From an uncultured Lachnospiraceae bacterium (GTDB lineage Bacteria; Bacillota; Clostridia; Lachnospirales; Lachnospiraceae), in assembly GCA_902774915.1 (NCBI GenBank), contig CACYKH010000013.1, positions 22,616 through 86,615 on the forward strand: a stretch of DNA of 64,000 nucleotides, in the 5' to 3' direction. The notes under the pieces are model-generated. The model saw only the letters and a list, made by a program, of their open reading frames with translations. It ran no database searches and was not told the origin of the DNA. This document shows, one piece after another, positions 56,468-64,000 of the stretch. Position 1 is the first letter of the stretch, and each line of letters begins with the position of its first letter. A program made the position numbers and the translations under genes.

Positions 56468-56658
56468 TGGAAGATTTTAGAGAGAATATCAATTCGCTGA
56501 CAAACACCGGTATGCTCGAGAATATACTTATAGGAATTGCTTACTGGTTAGCAGTAGTTGTAGTTATTCTGTTTGTTTTCTATTTAGCTGTAAGGATTAA
56601 TAATTACAGGCTTTATAAGAGAAACGGAAAAATAGAAAAGGATGACTACGTACTGTAG
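56467..56658 (+). CDS. Small single-pass membrane protein
   Basis: 63 residues. Its ATG shares a base with the gyrA stop (TAATG). One strong membrane helix lies near residues 20-43 (ILIGIAYWLAVVVVILFVFY), with a Lys/Arg-rich end after it. The tail YKRNGKIEKDDYVL is cytoplasmic by the positive-inside rule. It is not recognised. The overlap implies translation with gyrA. A gene rather than noise is likely because the helix and basic flank are clean. Confidence 0.65.
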   Translation: MEDFRENINSLTNTGMLENILIGIAYWLAVVVVILFVFYLAVRINNYRLYKRNGKIEKDDYVL

Positions 56659-56673
56659 TAGAGAGTTGAGAAA

Positions 56674-57516
56674 ATGAGAGAAATAAATGTAGAAGAGATA
56701 AAGTCTCAGGTAAGAGACTTATGTATCGATGCTAATTTAAAGCTTTCTCCAGAAATGGAGAAAGCTATTAGTGCGGCCAAAGATACAGAAAAAAATCCAT
56801 TAGCTGTGAGTATTTTAGATCAGCTTCAGGAAAATATGGAGATAGCAAAAAACGATGGAATACCGATATGTCAGGATACTGGCATGGCGGTATTCTTTGT
56901 TGAACTGGGACAGGATGTTCATATAGTTGGAGGCGACCTGACAGAGGCAATCAATGAAGGAGTTCGCCAGGGTTATACAGAGGGATATCTTAGAAAGTCT
57001 GTTGTTGGAGATCCACTTCTCAGAGAGAACACCAAGGATAATACTCCAGCAATCATTCATTATGACATTGTTCCAGGAGATAAGTTGAAGATAACAATTA
57101 CTCCAAAGGGATTTGGTAGCGAAAACATGAGTAAGCTCGTTATGCTTAAACCTGCTGATGGAGTTGATGGTGTTAAGCAGGTGGTTATAGATGCGGCAAA
57201 GAATGCTGGACCTAATGCATGTCCTCCATTTGTTCTTGGAGTAGGAATTGGTGGAGACTTCGAACTTGTTGCGAAACTTGCAAAGAAGGCTTTGACCCGT
57301 GAACCAGGAAGTCATAATCCACAGCCACATATAGCAGAGCTTGAAAAAGAACTCTTGAATGAGATTAACAGTTTAGGTATTGGACCTGCAGGACTGGGTG
57401 GAAGTACAACAGCGCTGGCTGTTAATATTGAAACTTATGCTACACATATAGCAGGACTCCCTATTGCAGTAAATATGTGTTGTCATGTAGACAGACATAA
57501 GAGTGTGGTTTTATAA
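56674..57516 (+). CDS. Fe-S fumarate hydratase (class I), alpha subunit
   Basis: 280 residues. The class I fumarase/tartrate dehydratase alpha domain: PICQDTGMAVFFVELG with a cluster-ligand Cys, NACPPFVLGVGIGGDFELVAKLAKKAL and NMCCHVDRHKS with further Cys. The cluster interconverts fumarate and malate. The beta subunit follows after 51 bases. Tartrate dehydratase is the alternative; sequence alone cannot decide. Confidence 0.9.
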   Translation: MREINVEEIKSQVRDLCIDANLKLSPEMEKAISAAKDTEKNPLAVSILDQLQENMEIAKNDGIPICQDTGMAVFFVELGQDVHIVGGDLTEAINEGVRQGYTEGYLRKSVVGDPLLRENTKDNTPAIIHYDIVPGDKLKITITPKGFGSENMSKLVMLKPADGVDGVKQVVIDAAKNAGPNACPPFVLGVGIGGDFELVAKLAKKALTREPGSHNPQPHIAELEKELLNEINSLGIGPAGLGGSTTALAVNIETYATHIAGLPIAVNMCCHVDRHKSVVL

Positions 57517-57567
57517 AGACTAATTAGTCAGTATAGTTAATTTAAAGATAATAAGGATACGGGATTA

Positions 57568-58122
57568 ATGGATAGGAAACTTACTATTCCTGCAACAGAT
57601 GAGGAGATTAAAGAGCTTCGTGCAGGAGATATGTTATATATAACAGGAACTATTTACACAGCAAGAGATGCTGCTCATAAGAGAATGTTTGATACTCTGA
57701 ATGAGGGTGGAGAACTGCCTTACGATATAGAAGGATCTTTTGTTTATTATCTGGGACCAACACCTGCAAAGCCTGGACAGGTAATAGGTTCTGCAGGACC
57801 AACTACTTCAAGTAGAATGGACAAATATACACCACTCCTTCTTAGCAAGGGTCTTAAGGGTATGATCGGTAAAGGTAAGAGAAGCCCAGAGGTTGTAGAT
57901 GCTATTGTAAAAAATGGTGCTGTTTATTGTGCTGCAATTGGTGGACTTGGCGCACTTCTTTCTAAAAGAATTACTAAGTCTGAAGTCATTGCATATGATG
58001 ATCTTGGAACAGAAGCAATTAGAAAGCTTACGGTTGAAGATTTACCAGTAGTTGTAATTATAGATACTGAGGGAAATAATCTTTATGAAACAGCAGCAGC
58101 TGATTTTTTAAAGACTATCTAA
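57568..58122 (+). CDS. Fe-S fumarate hydratase (class I), beta subunit
   Basis: 184 residues. YYLGPTPAKPGQVIGSAGPTTSSRMDKYTPLLL and GMIGKGKRSPEVVDAI are the beta-domain motifs, with IGGLGALLSKRI following. It forms the two-subunit enzyme with the alpha subunit. The ATG fits AATAAGGATACGG upstream. Confidence 0.9.
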   Translation: MDRKLTIPATDEEIKELRAGDMLYITGTIYTARDAAHKRMFDTLNEGGELPYDIEGSFVYYLGPTPAKPGQVIGSAGPTTSSRMDKYTPLLLSKGLKGMIGKGKRSPEVVDAIVKNGAVYCAAIGGLGALLSKRITKSEVIAYDDLGTEAIRKLTVEDLPVVVIIDTEGNNLYETAAADFLKTI

Positions 58123-58135
58123 AAGGGGAAAAGGT

Positions 58136-58687
58136 ATGGCAGAAGGAAAAAAGAAAAGTAAGAAAAAAGGGGCCATTGTCGGAGTAGTAGTAATGATAGT
58201 GGTGCTGTTACTTGCAGCGCTTGCATATGGTTGGATAGCACTTATGCCAGGTTACATTTCTTCTGACAAAGCAGTAGAAAATTATTTTAATGCTATTTCC
58301 AATGAGGATTCAAAGCTTTATAAGAAAGCTTGCTTCACAACAAAGTGGAGAGATGACTACAATATCCAGAGCGAAAAGAGTCTTGATGACAAGATTGCAG
58401 AGACTTTCAGTCTTCAGTCAGGAGCAACCTATAGTAATCTTGCTATTGTTTCTGAAGAGAAGCTTGATAAAGAATATGCTGAGAAAATGGAAGACAGCGT
58501 AAAGAACAGATACGGCATAGATATGTCAGTAAGTCAGATTAAGAGTGTTAGTTTTACAATAGATACAACTTTTGATGGACAAAACCTGAATTCAGGAACA
58601 GTTACAAGGTATTGTTATAAATCTGGAGGAAAGTGGTTTTTCCTTGCAGATCCAGAAGTATTGATCGATATTAATATAGAAGGTTAA
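58136..58687 (+). CDS. Membrane-anchored protein with NTF2-like extracytoplasmic domain
   Basis: 183 residues. A Lys-rich cytoplasmic start (EGKKKSKKKG) is followed by one helix near residues 13-38. The rest is extracytoplasmic. The pattern SDKAVENYFNAISNEDSKLYKKACF and the terminal KSGGKWFFLADPEVL resembles NTF2/DUF4878-type domains of Gram-positive surface proteins. This is a weak, by-eye assignment. It lies 13 bases after the fumarase beta gene and 4 before the next. Confidence 0.7.
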   Translation: MAEGKKKSKKKGAIVGVVVMIVVLLLAALAYGWIALMPGYISSDKAVENYFNAISNEDSKLYKKACFTTKWRDDYNIQSEKSLDDKIAETFSLQSGATYSNLAIVSEEKLDKEYAEKMEDSVKNRYGIDMSVSQIKSVSFTIDTTFDGQNLNSGTVTRYCYKSGGKWFFLADPEVLIDINIEG

Positions 58688-58691
58688 TTTA

Positions 58692-60104
58692 ATGGGTTAT
58701 AAGCTGACTATCACACTCCCTTCAGGAGAGTCTCCAATAGTTGAATACGGAAGGCATTTCAATGTTTGGGGTGAAATTCTTCATTATGATAAACTTCCGG
58801 AGGATGCAGTACTAACAGTCAAGTTGATGAATTCCTCTGGAATAGAAGTGCGTCATGTCAGTCAGAATAAAAAGAATAATAAAAATGTTTATCTTGACCA
58901 TCCGGATTTAACCAGTTACAAAGAAGAGATTGATCCAGGGAAAAAGCAACTTTTAGAATTTGGTTTTCCTGAGTTGATGGTTAAGGATATAGAGCATCCA
59001 GAAGAAAGTCTTAGGGATGCAACTATAAAAGCATTCTATTCAGATGAGTTTTATAAAGCAGTCATAACTACAGCCAGCGGAAAAGACTATGGAATGGTCT
59101 GGGATGATGGCTTGGGTCTTTTAGATGAGAATGGAAATCCATATAAGGTTCTGCCTTGTGGTGATTATACCGTGAAGGTTGAGCTAAGGAATTTTGATGG
59201 AGAGCTTTTAGCAGAAGCCAGTAAGTCTATTGTCATCGCACGTCGAAAAACACAGACAATCGTCAGGTTTAATCCAATAGAACATAGGAATAATATGAAG
59301 CTCTGGTGCAAGGACCTGGGCTTTGAAATAATTGATGATACATTTCCTGGATATTTAGAACCATATACAGGGAAATGGTTTTATCATATGGGACTTCTTC
59401 CAATGTATAGGGCTTGTGATATAGCACTATATGAAGAGACAGATATACACATGTTTGTTTATCTGGTAGATCCAACAAGTACTTCGTATGAGACGGAGTT
59501 AGCATATCTCCAGTCTCAGGGAGTTGTTAGTAATCCCCAAAGATTTAGAGCTTATCACTATGATATAGGTGAAGCTGTTCTTAAAAGAGAAGATAAGGAG
59601 ATTGAAAAAGGTCAGATCCTTGAATTCTCTGAAGGAGAATATCTTTATATATATAGAGTTGATGTGGTAAGTGATGGAGCTGAAGAGAATAAATTTGATC
59701 TTAGCGGATGTAACGTAAAGGAATATCAAACCAATTTAGAAAAAATTGAAATTGATGCGGGAAGCAAGATTGCAGTGTCTGGAGTTTGCAGACCATGGCA
59801 GATGGATCCAAAGGATTTTGAATTAAGGAAAGATAATATTTATAATATAAAAAATGAAGTTCAAAAGCTTCATTATGAAATCAGAGATGCTGAAACTGGT
59901 GATGTCTTGAAGAAAGAAACCAGAAAACTGATGATGGAAAGAATAGATGGGGAATCTATTGGAAAATCAGTCTTTGAATTTTATAATATTTTTGAAATAG
60001 AAAAAGAATGGGTTGGAAAAACAATAGAAATAAAAGTTATAGCATGCGATAATAGTGGAGAAAAGGAAGGCGCAGAGGGCATTTTATTTGTAAAAATAAT
60101 TTAA
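58692..60104 (+). CDS. 470-residue protein of unknown family
   Basis: 470 residues without signal peptide or membrane helix, so probably cytoplasmic. The content is high in beta-type sequence: an N-terminal segment (GYKLTITLPSGESPIVEYGRHFNVWGEI) and a repeat-like middle (VLPCGDYTVKVELRNFDGELLAEASKSIVI) look like Ig-type sandwiches. A Cys/Trp-rich central region (MKLWCKDLGFEII) and a C-terminal SVFEFYNIFEIEKEWVGKTIEI follow. No catalytic motif is evident. It lies 4 bases after the NTF2-like gene and 36 before a two-component operon, all on one strand. Confidence 0.75.
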   Translation: MGYKLTITLPSGESPIVEYGRHFNVWGEILHYDKLPEDAVLTVKLMNSSGIEVRHVSQNKKNNKNVYLDHPDLTSYKEEIDPGKKQLLEFGFPELMVKDIEHPEESLRDATIKAFYSDEFYKAVITTASGKDYGMVWDDGLGLLDENGNPYKVLPCGDYTVKVELRNFDGELLAEASKSIVIARRKTQTIVRFNPIEHRNNMKLWCKDLGFEIIDDTFPGYLEPYTGKWFYHMGLLPMYRACDIALYEETDIHMFVYLVDPTSTSYETELAYLQSQGVVSNPQRFRAYHYDIGEAVLKREDKEIEKGQILEFSEGEYLYIYRVDVVSDGAEENKFDLSGCNVKEYQTNLEKIEIDAGSKIAVSGVCRPWQMDPKDFELRKDNIYNIKNEVQKLHYEIRDAETGDVLKKETRKLMMERIDGESIGKSVFEFYNIFEIEKEWVGKTIEIKVIACDNSGEKEGAEGILFVKII

Positions 60105-60140
60105 CGTTATGCGTAACCAAGTATAACAGGGGAAAGAAAA

Positions 60141-60803
60141 ATGTTAGATATATTAATAGTTGAGGATAATAAAGAAATAGGCGGGCTTCTTGAAACTTTT
60201 CTTAGAAAAGAAAACTACGTTGTTTCTGTTGCAGATAGCGGCGAAAAAGCAATGAAGCTTTTTGAGATGTATGGAGCCAAGCTTGTGATTCTTGATCTTA
60301 TGCTTCCTGGGATAGATGGCTTTGCGGTTTGTTCTAAGATTCGTGAAACTTCGAATTCACATATTCTGATTGCCAGTGCAAAGACAGAGAAAGAGGATAA
60401 ATTAAAGGGTCTTAATCTTGGGGCAGATGACTATATTGAAAAACCATATGATATAGATATTTTAATTGCAAAGATAAATGGTATTTTTAAACGTAAGTAC
60501 GCGCAGGAAGTAATAGTTGAAGATAACCTTACTCTCAATACAGTAACAGAAACACTTCAGGTAGATGGTAAGGATGTTGTTGTTACAACAAAGGAATTTG
60601 ATCTTTTAAAACTGCTAATAGAAAATAAGGGTGTTACTTTAAAGAAAGAATATTTATTTAGCACTATTTGGGGTAGTGACAGCGAATCTGAAATCCAAAC
60701 CCTGACAGTTCATGTAAAGTGGCTTCGTGAAAAAATAGAGGAAGATCCAAAGAAGCCAAAACATATTCTTACAGTTTGGGGTGTAGGCTATAGGTTTGAA
60801 TAA
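60141..60803 (+). CDS. OmpR-family response regulator (second system)
   Basis: 220 residues. Receiver: ED at 8-9 (LIVEDNKEIG), phospho-Asp in VILDLMLPGIDGF near 53, and Lys in YIEKPYD. Winged helix: VTTKEFDLLKLL and LTVHVKWLREKIEEDPKKP. AGGGGAAAG precedes the ATG. It lies in an operon with a STAS protein, a kinase and probably an FtsX permease. Confidence 0.93.
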   Translation: MLDILIVEDNKEIGGLLETFLRKENYVVSVADSGEKAMKLFEMYGAKLVILDLMLPGIDGFAVCSKIRETSNSHILIASAKTEKEDKLKGLNLGADDYIEKPYDIDILIAKINGIFKRKYAQEVIVEDNLTLNTVTETLQVDGKDVVVTTKEFDLLKLLIENKGVTLKKEYLFSTIWGSDSESEIQTLTVHVKWLREKIEEDPKKPKHILTVWGVGYRFE

Positions 60804-60839
60804 GAGATAAGCCGCGTTTAGTTATATCTGGAGGTATTT

Positions 60840-61127
60840 ATGGATATACAGCGAAAAGTAATAGATGAAAAAATGATTATTCATCTTCCGGAGAGAGTTG
60901 ACAGAGATGTTTCTTTGGAATTTGAAAAAGAGATGTATTGCATTCTTAATTCAGGAACAAATTACAAGACAGTAATTGATGCTGAAAACCTTGAATACAT
61001 ATCAGAAACTGGACTAAGAGTTCTTAAGAAATTAAGACTAGAGTTCGGAGATCTTAAGATGATCAATATTAAACCAGAAGTTTTTAAGACTATGAAAGAA
61101 AAAGGCTATACGGAATTATATTCATGA
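60840..61127 (+). CDS. STAS-domain protein (anti-sigma-factor antagonist-like)
   Basis: 95 residues. The fold pattern VIDAENLEYISETGLRVLKKLRLEFG matches STAS (SpoIIAA/RsbV-like). The phosphorylated Ser of SpoIIAA (DSSG motif) aligns with Glu here (ISETG), which could mimic or replace phosphorylation. GGAGG precedes the ATG. Its site between a regulator and its kinase is unusual. Confidence 0.85.
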   Translation: MDIQRKVIDEKMIIHLPERVDRDVSLEFEKEMYCILNSGTNYKTVIDAENLEYISETGLRVLKKLRLEFGDLKMINIKPEVFKTMKEKGYTELYS

Positions 61128-61135
61128 GGTATTAG

Positions 61136-62368
61136 ATGAACAGATTTAAAAGAGCTTCAACAATAATCATAATAGCAGAGATTCTGATCGTTATAGTTTT
61201 AAATGTCATCTATTTAACTAATGTCCGTCAATCTGGAAGGTTTTACCGTGTTGAAGCAAAAAGAGTGGCTCGAATTCTAGAGAGTGATCCTTCTCTAATA
61301 GAAAATCCGGAAGATTTGGATATAAGTGAATTTAGTACGATTATAAAAGTCAGCAAATTTGATCCATCTGAAATATGCAATAATGATTATTCTGTAGAAG
61401 AGGTAGATGGAACTCTATTTAGAATAGAATATATAATTAATAGAAATAATAAAGCTTTTGTTCTGATGAATATTGGAATGGCGGCGGCGTTACTTCTAAC
61501 TGTAGGAGTTTTCATTTATATAGGACAGAAGGTTATAAAGCCGTTTGATAAAATGTCCTTTCTTACTCAGGAACTGGCAAAAGGCAATCTCTCAACACCA
61601 ATCAAGGAGGAGAAGAGTCGTTTCTTTGGAAAATTCCTTTGGGGAATGGACATGCTTCGAGAGAACCTGGAAGATAGCAAGACAAAGAACCTGGAATATC
61701 AAAAAGAAAAAAAGACGTTGCTGCTTTCACTATCTCACGATATTAAAACTCCGTTATCAGCAATTCAGCTTTATTCTAAAGCACTATCAGAAGGACTTTA
61801 TGACACAGAAGAAAAGAAACAGGAAGCTCTGGATGGCATTGTCTCCAAAACAGAGGAAATCCGTGGCTATGTAGATGAGATTTATAAGCTGTCTCGCGAA
61901 GACTTTATGGAGCTGTCTGTAAATGTTGGAGAGGTGTATCTGAAGGATGTTATGGAAGGCGTTGTAGCATATTATAAAGATAAGCTCAGTGTAATCCATA
62001 CAGAATTCGAGGTTGAGGATTTCGATAATGTACTTCTGTCAGCTGATAAGGACAGACTTGTGGAATCTCTCCAGAACCTGATGGAAAATGCCATCAAATA
62101 TGGCGATGGTCGTAAGATTAGCATTTCCTTCAGCGAAGAAGAGGATTGCAAACTGATTACTGTGGAGAATTCGGGATGTTCTTTAGAAGAAGGGGAAATA
62201 AATAATATCTTTGATTCCTTCTATAGAGGCAGCAATACAACAAACATTCAGGGAAATGGTCTTGGGTTATACATAGTAAAACAATTAATGACCAAGATGG
62301 ATGGAGACGTATTTGCTGAAAAAGCAGGTGAAAATTTCAGAGCAACTTTGGTGGTTAGAAAGGTGTAG
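61136..62368 (+). CDS. Membrane sensor histidine kinase (second system)
   Basis: 410 residues. Helix 1 lies near 9-29 and helix 2 near 108-130, with a short extracytoplasmic loop of about 75 residues. A HAMP-like stretch (IKPFDKMSFLTQELAKGNLSTP) follows. The phospho-His motif is LSHDIKTPLSAIQLYSKAL. N-box is LMENAIKYGDG and G2 is GNGLGLYIVKQLM. GAGG precedes the ATG. It lies 8 bases after the STAS gene; the cognate regulator is two genes upstream. Confidence 0.92.
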   Translation: MNRFKRASTIIIIAEILIVIVLNVIYLTNVRQSGRFYRVEAKRVARILESDPSLIENPEDLDISEFSTIIKVSKFDPSEICNNDYSVEEVDGTLFRIEYIINRNNKAFVLMNIGMAAALLLTVGVFIYIGQKVIKPFDKMSFLTQELAKGNLSTPIKEEKSRFFGKFLWGMDMLRENLEDSKTKNLEYQKEKKTLLLSLSHDIKTPLSAIQLYSKALSEGLYDTEEKKQEALDGIVSKTEEIRGYVDEIYKLSREDFMELSVNVGEVYLKDVMEGVVAYYKDKLSVIHTEFEVEDFDNVLLSADKDRLVESLQNLMENAIKYGDGRKISISFSEEEDCKLITVENSGCSLEEGEINNIFDSFYRGSNTTNIQGNGLGLYIVKQLMTKMDGDVFAEKAGENFRATLVVRKV

Positions 62369-62394
62369 TTAAAAAATAAACTACACCTTTTTTC
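62359..62394 (+). terminator. Intrinsic terminator after the second histidine kinase
   Basis: A 12-bp perfect stem (62359-62370 with 62379-62390) contains the kinase TAG stop and is followed by T-run TTTTTT. The FtsX gene downstream thus probably has its own promoter. Confidence 0.85.
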
Positions 62395-62415
62395 TACTTA
62401 ATGATTATTTAATAA

Positions 62416-62443
62416 TTGACTTGTTATTATTCAGCCATAAGAT
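62416..62443 (+). promoter_or_regulatory. Probable promoter of the FtsX permease gene, with overlapping inverted repeat
   Basis: TTGACT (62416-62421), 16-base spacer, TAAGAT (62438-62443). The nearby words CTTGTTATT (62420-62428) and AATAACAAG (62448-62456) form a perfect 9-base inverted repeat across the promoter and start region. It could be a regulator site or a leader hairpin. Confidence 0.5.
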
Positions 62444-62470
62444 GAAAAATAACAAGAAAGGAAAAAAAGT

Positions 62471-64000
62471 ATGTTTTTCAAGATATTAAAAAAAGATCTA
62501 AAGAGAAATAAAACGATGAATGTCATCCTCTTCCTCTTTATCATACTGGCGTCAATCTTTGTAGCCAGTGGTCTTAATAATCTGGTGTCGGTTTTAAATG
62601 GTACTGATTATTATTTGGATAAGGCGGGAGTCGGTGATTACAACCTGGTCATTGCTGGAAATGATAAGAAAGTGGTAGAAGATGCATTTAGGAATTCAGA
62701 AGCTATAACGAGCTATAAGATGGATAAGGTACTATACCTAGCTGATGGTGTTATAGACAGTAAGGGAAATATGATTGAAACAGATAACTCTGTTATTGTT
62801 CAATCTTTTGATGATTCATCGCTTAAAATGTTTGATTCTTCAAATGAAGAGGTTAACAGTGTAAAAAAAGGACATATTTATATCACTAGAGACTATATGT
62901 CAAGATATGATATAGAGACAGGTGATGAGATAACTCTGAAGTTTAAAGATGTTGAACGAAAGCTTGTAGTAGATGGAAAGCTTAAGGATGCGTTCCTGGG
63001 ATCTACATTTATGGGAAACGACAGATTTTTTATAAATAAAGAAGATCTAGATTACATTTATGATAATGCAGATACTGAACATTGGGAAGGCTTTATAGTT
63101 TATGCCAATACAGATGATATAGCAAAGGCTAAGTCGGATACAGGTGAAATCGAAGGCATAATGTTCCAGGCTCCAAAAAGTACAATACTTATGACATATG
63201 TCCTGGATTTAATAGTTGCATTTGTAGTAATGATACTTAGTGTATGTCTCGTTATTGTTTCTTTCGTAATACTTAAGTTTTCCATTGGTTTTACGATTCA
63301 GGATGATTTCCGTGAGATCGGTGTCATGAAGGCTATAGGTATTAGAAACAGGAAGATAAGAAGTCTCTATATGACAAAATACACAGGAATTGCATTGGCA
63401 GGTTCGGTAATCGGATGCATTATAAGTTATCCATTTGCAGAAATGCTTATGAAGAGTGTAACTGAAAATATGGTGCTGGGTAATTCCTATGGTAAGCTAC
63501 TAAACATTGTCGGATCCATTCTGGTATTTGGAGTTATTATCGGACTTGCATATTTATCAACAGCAAGAATTAAGAAGGCTACTCCGGTTGATGCCATAAG
63601 AAATGGTGAAACAGGTGAGAGGTTTAAAAAGAAGAAAGGTTACAGAATTAGTAAGAGCCATGCGAAGAATACTCTTTACCTGGCGTGGAACGACATAGTA
63701 AGCAGTCCGAAGAGGTTCCTGAATATAATCATTTCTTTTGGAATATGCTCACTCTTCCTGCTTGTTTTGGCCAATACAACGGCCACTATGGATAGCAATG
63801 CATTTATAGATACATTTGGTACAAGATCAGACCTCTATGTTGATAAGATAGGTGAAAATGCACTCGACTATTCAAGCTTTACAGATGAAAAGAAAATAGA
63901 TATTGATACTTTCATGTATAGAGAAGATGGTAAGGAACTATATGGTAAATTCCTGAAAACAGTTGAGGATAAACTGAAGGAAGAAGGCATGCCGGCACAT
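62471..64000 (+). CDS. FtsX-family ABC permease (C-terminus cut by window edge)
   Basis: 510 codons are visible. Helix 1 lies near residues 15-35 and an extracytoplasmic domain follows to about 235. Three helices (about 238-262, 300-325 and 345-365) carry the FtsX signature IGVMKAIGIRNRKIRSLYM. A second half starts near 395 with SRNDIVSSPKR-like coupling sequence (NDIVSSPKRFLNIIISFGIC). So it is probably a two-half permease of the BceB/MacB kind. GAAAGGAAAA lies before the ATG. It follows a two-component operon, as in BceRS-BceAB modules; no ATPase is seen before the window ends. Confidence 0.88.
   Translation, partial: MFFKILKKDLKRNKTMNVILFLFIILASIFVASGLNNLVSVLNGTDYYLDKAGVGDYNLVIAGNDKKVVEDAFRNSEAITSYKMDKVLYLADGVIDSKGNMIETDNSVIVQSFDDSSLKMFDSSNEEVNSVKKGHIYITRDYMSRYDIETGDEITLKFKDVERKLVVDGKLKDAFLGSTFMGNDRFFINKEDLDYIYDNADTEHWEGFIVYANTDDIAKAKSDTGEIEGIMFQAPKSTILMTYVLDLIVAFVVMILSVCLVIVSFVILKFSIGFTIQDDFREIGVMKAIGIRNRKIRSLYMTKYTGIALAGSVIGCIISYPFAEMLMKSVTENMVLGNSYGKLLNIVGSILVFGVIIGLAYLSTARIKKATPVDAIRNGETGERFKKKKGYRISKSHAKNTLYLAWNDIVSSPKRFLNIIISFGICSLFLLVLANTTATMDSNAFIDTFGTRSDLYVDKIGENALDYSSFTDEKKIDIDTFMYREDGKELYGKFLKTVEDKLKEEGMPAH

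Overview
This window looks like the replication-origin region of an anaerobic, low-GC Gram-positive bacterium, most likely a Lachnospiraceae member (Butyrivibrio/Pseudobutyrivibrio/Roseburia-like). The genus is a guess. The evidence is the block rpmH-rnpA-yidD-yidC-jag diverging from dnaA-dnaN-yaaA-recF-gyrB-gyrA, plus parA/parB with consensus parS sites. Supporting signs are AGGAGG-type ribosome sites, lipoproteins without an outer-membrane apparatus, LCP and cell-wall-repeat proteins, a short archaeal/eukaryotic-type ProRS and a two-subunit Fe-S fumarase. oriC lies at about 47.4-47.84 kb. Genes to its right are all on the + strand and most genes to its left are on the - strand, so most run with the replication fork.

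Layout, left to right. 0-2.8 kb: an AAA+ ATPase (cut by the window edge) and the CCA-adding enzyme. 2.8-15.7 kb: a six-gene leftward operon (lipoprotein, two lipoprotein adaptors, a large FtsX-type permease, two ABC ATPases), divergent from a response regulator, a histidine kinase and an anchored accessory protein. 15.7-26 kb: proS, a pseudouridine synthase, a type I' aspartate aminotransferase, a CAP/cell-wall-repeat protein, a cation exchanger, tyrA with an unusual N-terminal domain, a nucleotidyltransferase with a coupled membrane protein, and an LCP protein. 26-37 kb: rsmG, a DEDD exonuclease, mnmG, mnmE, two zinc-ribbon/Gln-rich membrane proteins (one a PrsW homologue), an iron-type alcohol dehydrogenase, serS and two tRNA genes. 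37-44.5 kb: parB, parA, a 192-bp structured element, three parS sites, argS, an unusual cytoplasmic ATPase-domain protein, a DacF-type carboxypeptidase and trmB. 44.5-56.7 kb: the conserved origin core. 56.7-64 kb: fumarase, two unrecognised proteins, and a regulator-STAS-kinase operon followed by a second FtsX permease, cut by the window edge.

How the parts work together. The 2.8-15.7 kb block reads as a signal-responsive export or envelope-stress machine, with the regulator probably acting on direct repeats in the shared divergent promoter region. ParA, ParB and parS form the origin-segregation module, and the argS-proximal parS also forms the stem of the argS terminator. The CCA-adding enzyme fits the two tRNA genes, neither of which encodes CCA. 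The tRNA-Lys(CTT)-like gene lacks the 3' half of its D-stem but keeps a near-consensus promoter.

There are no insertion sequences, prophage genes or CRISPR arrays. The main points for a second look are the parS/terminator overlap, the inverted-repeat element beside parS, the D-arm-deleted tRNA, the double-adaptor ABC system with an AbrB-like tail on one ATPase, the TyrA fusion, and the STAS protein with Glu at the usual phospho-Ser position.
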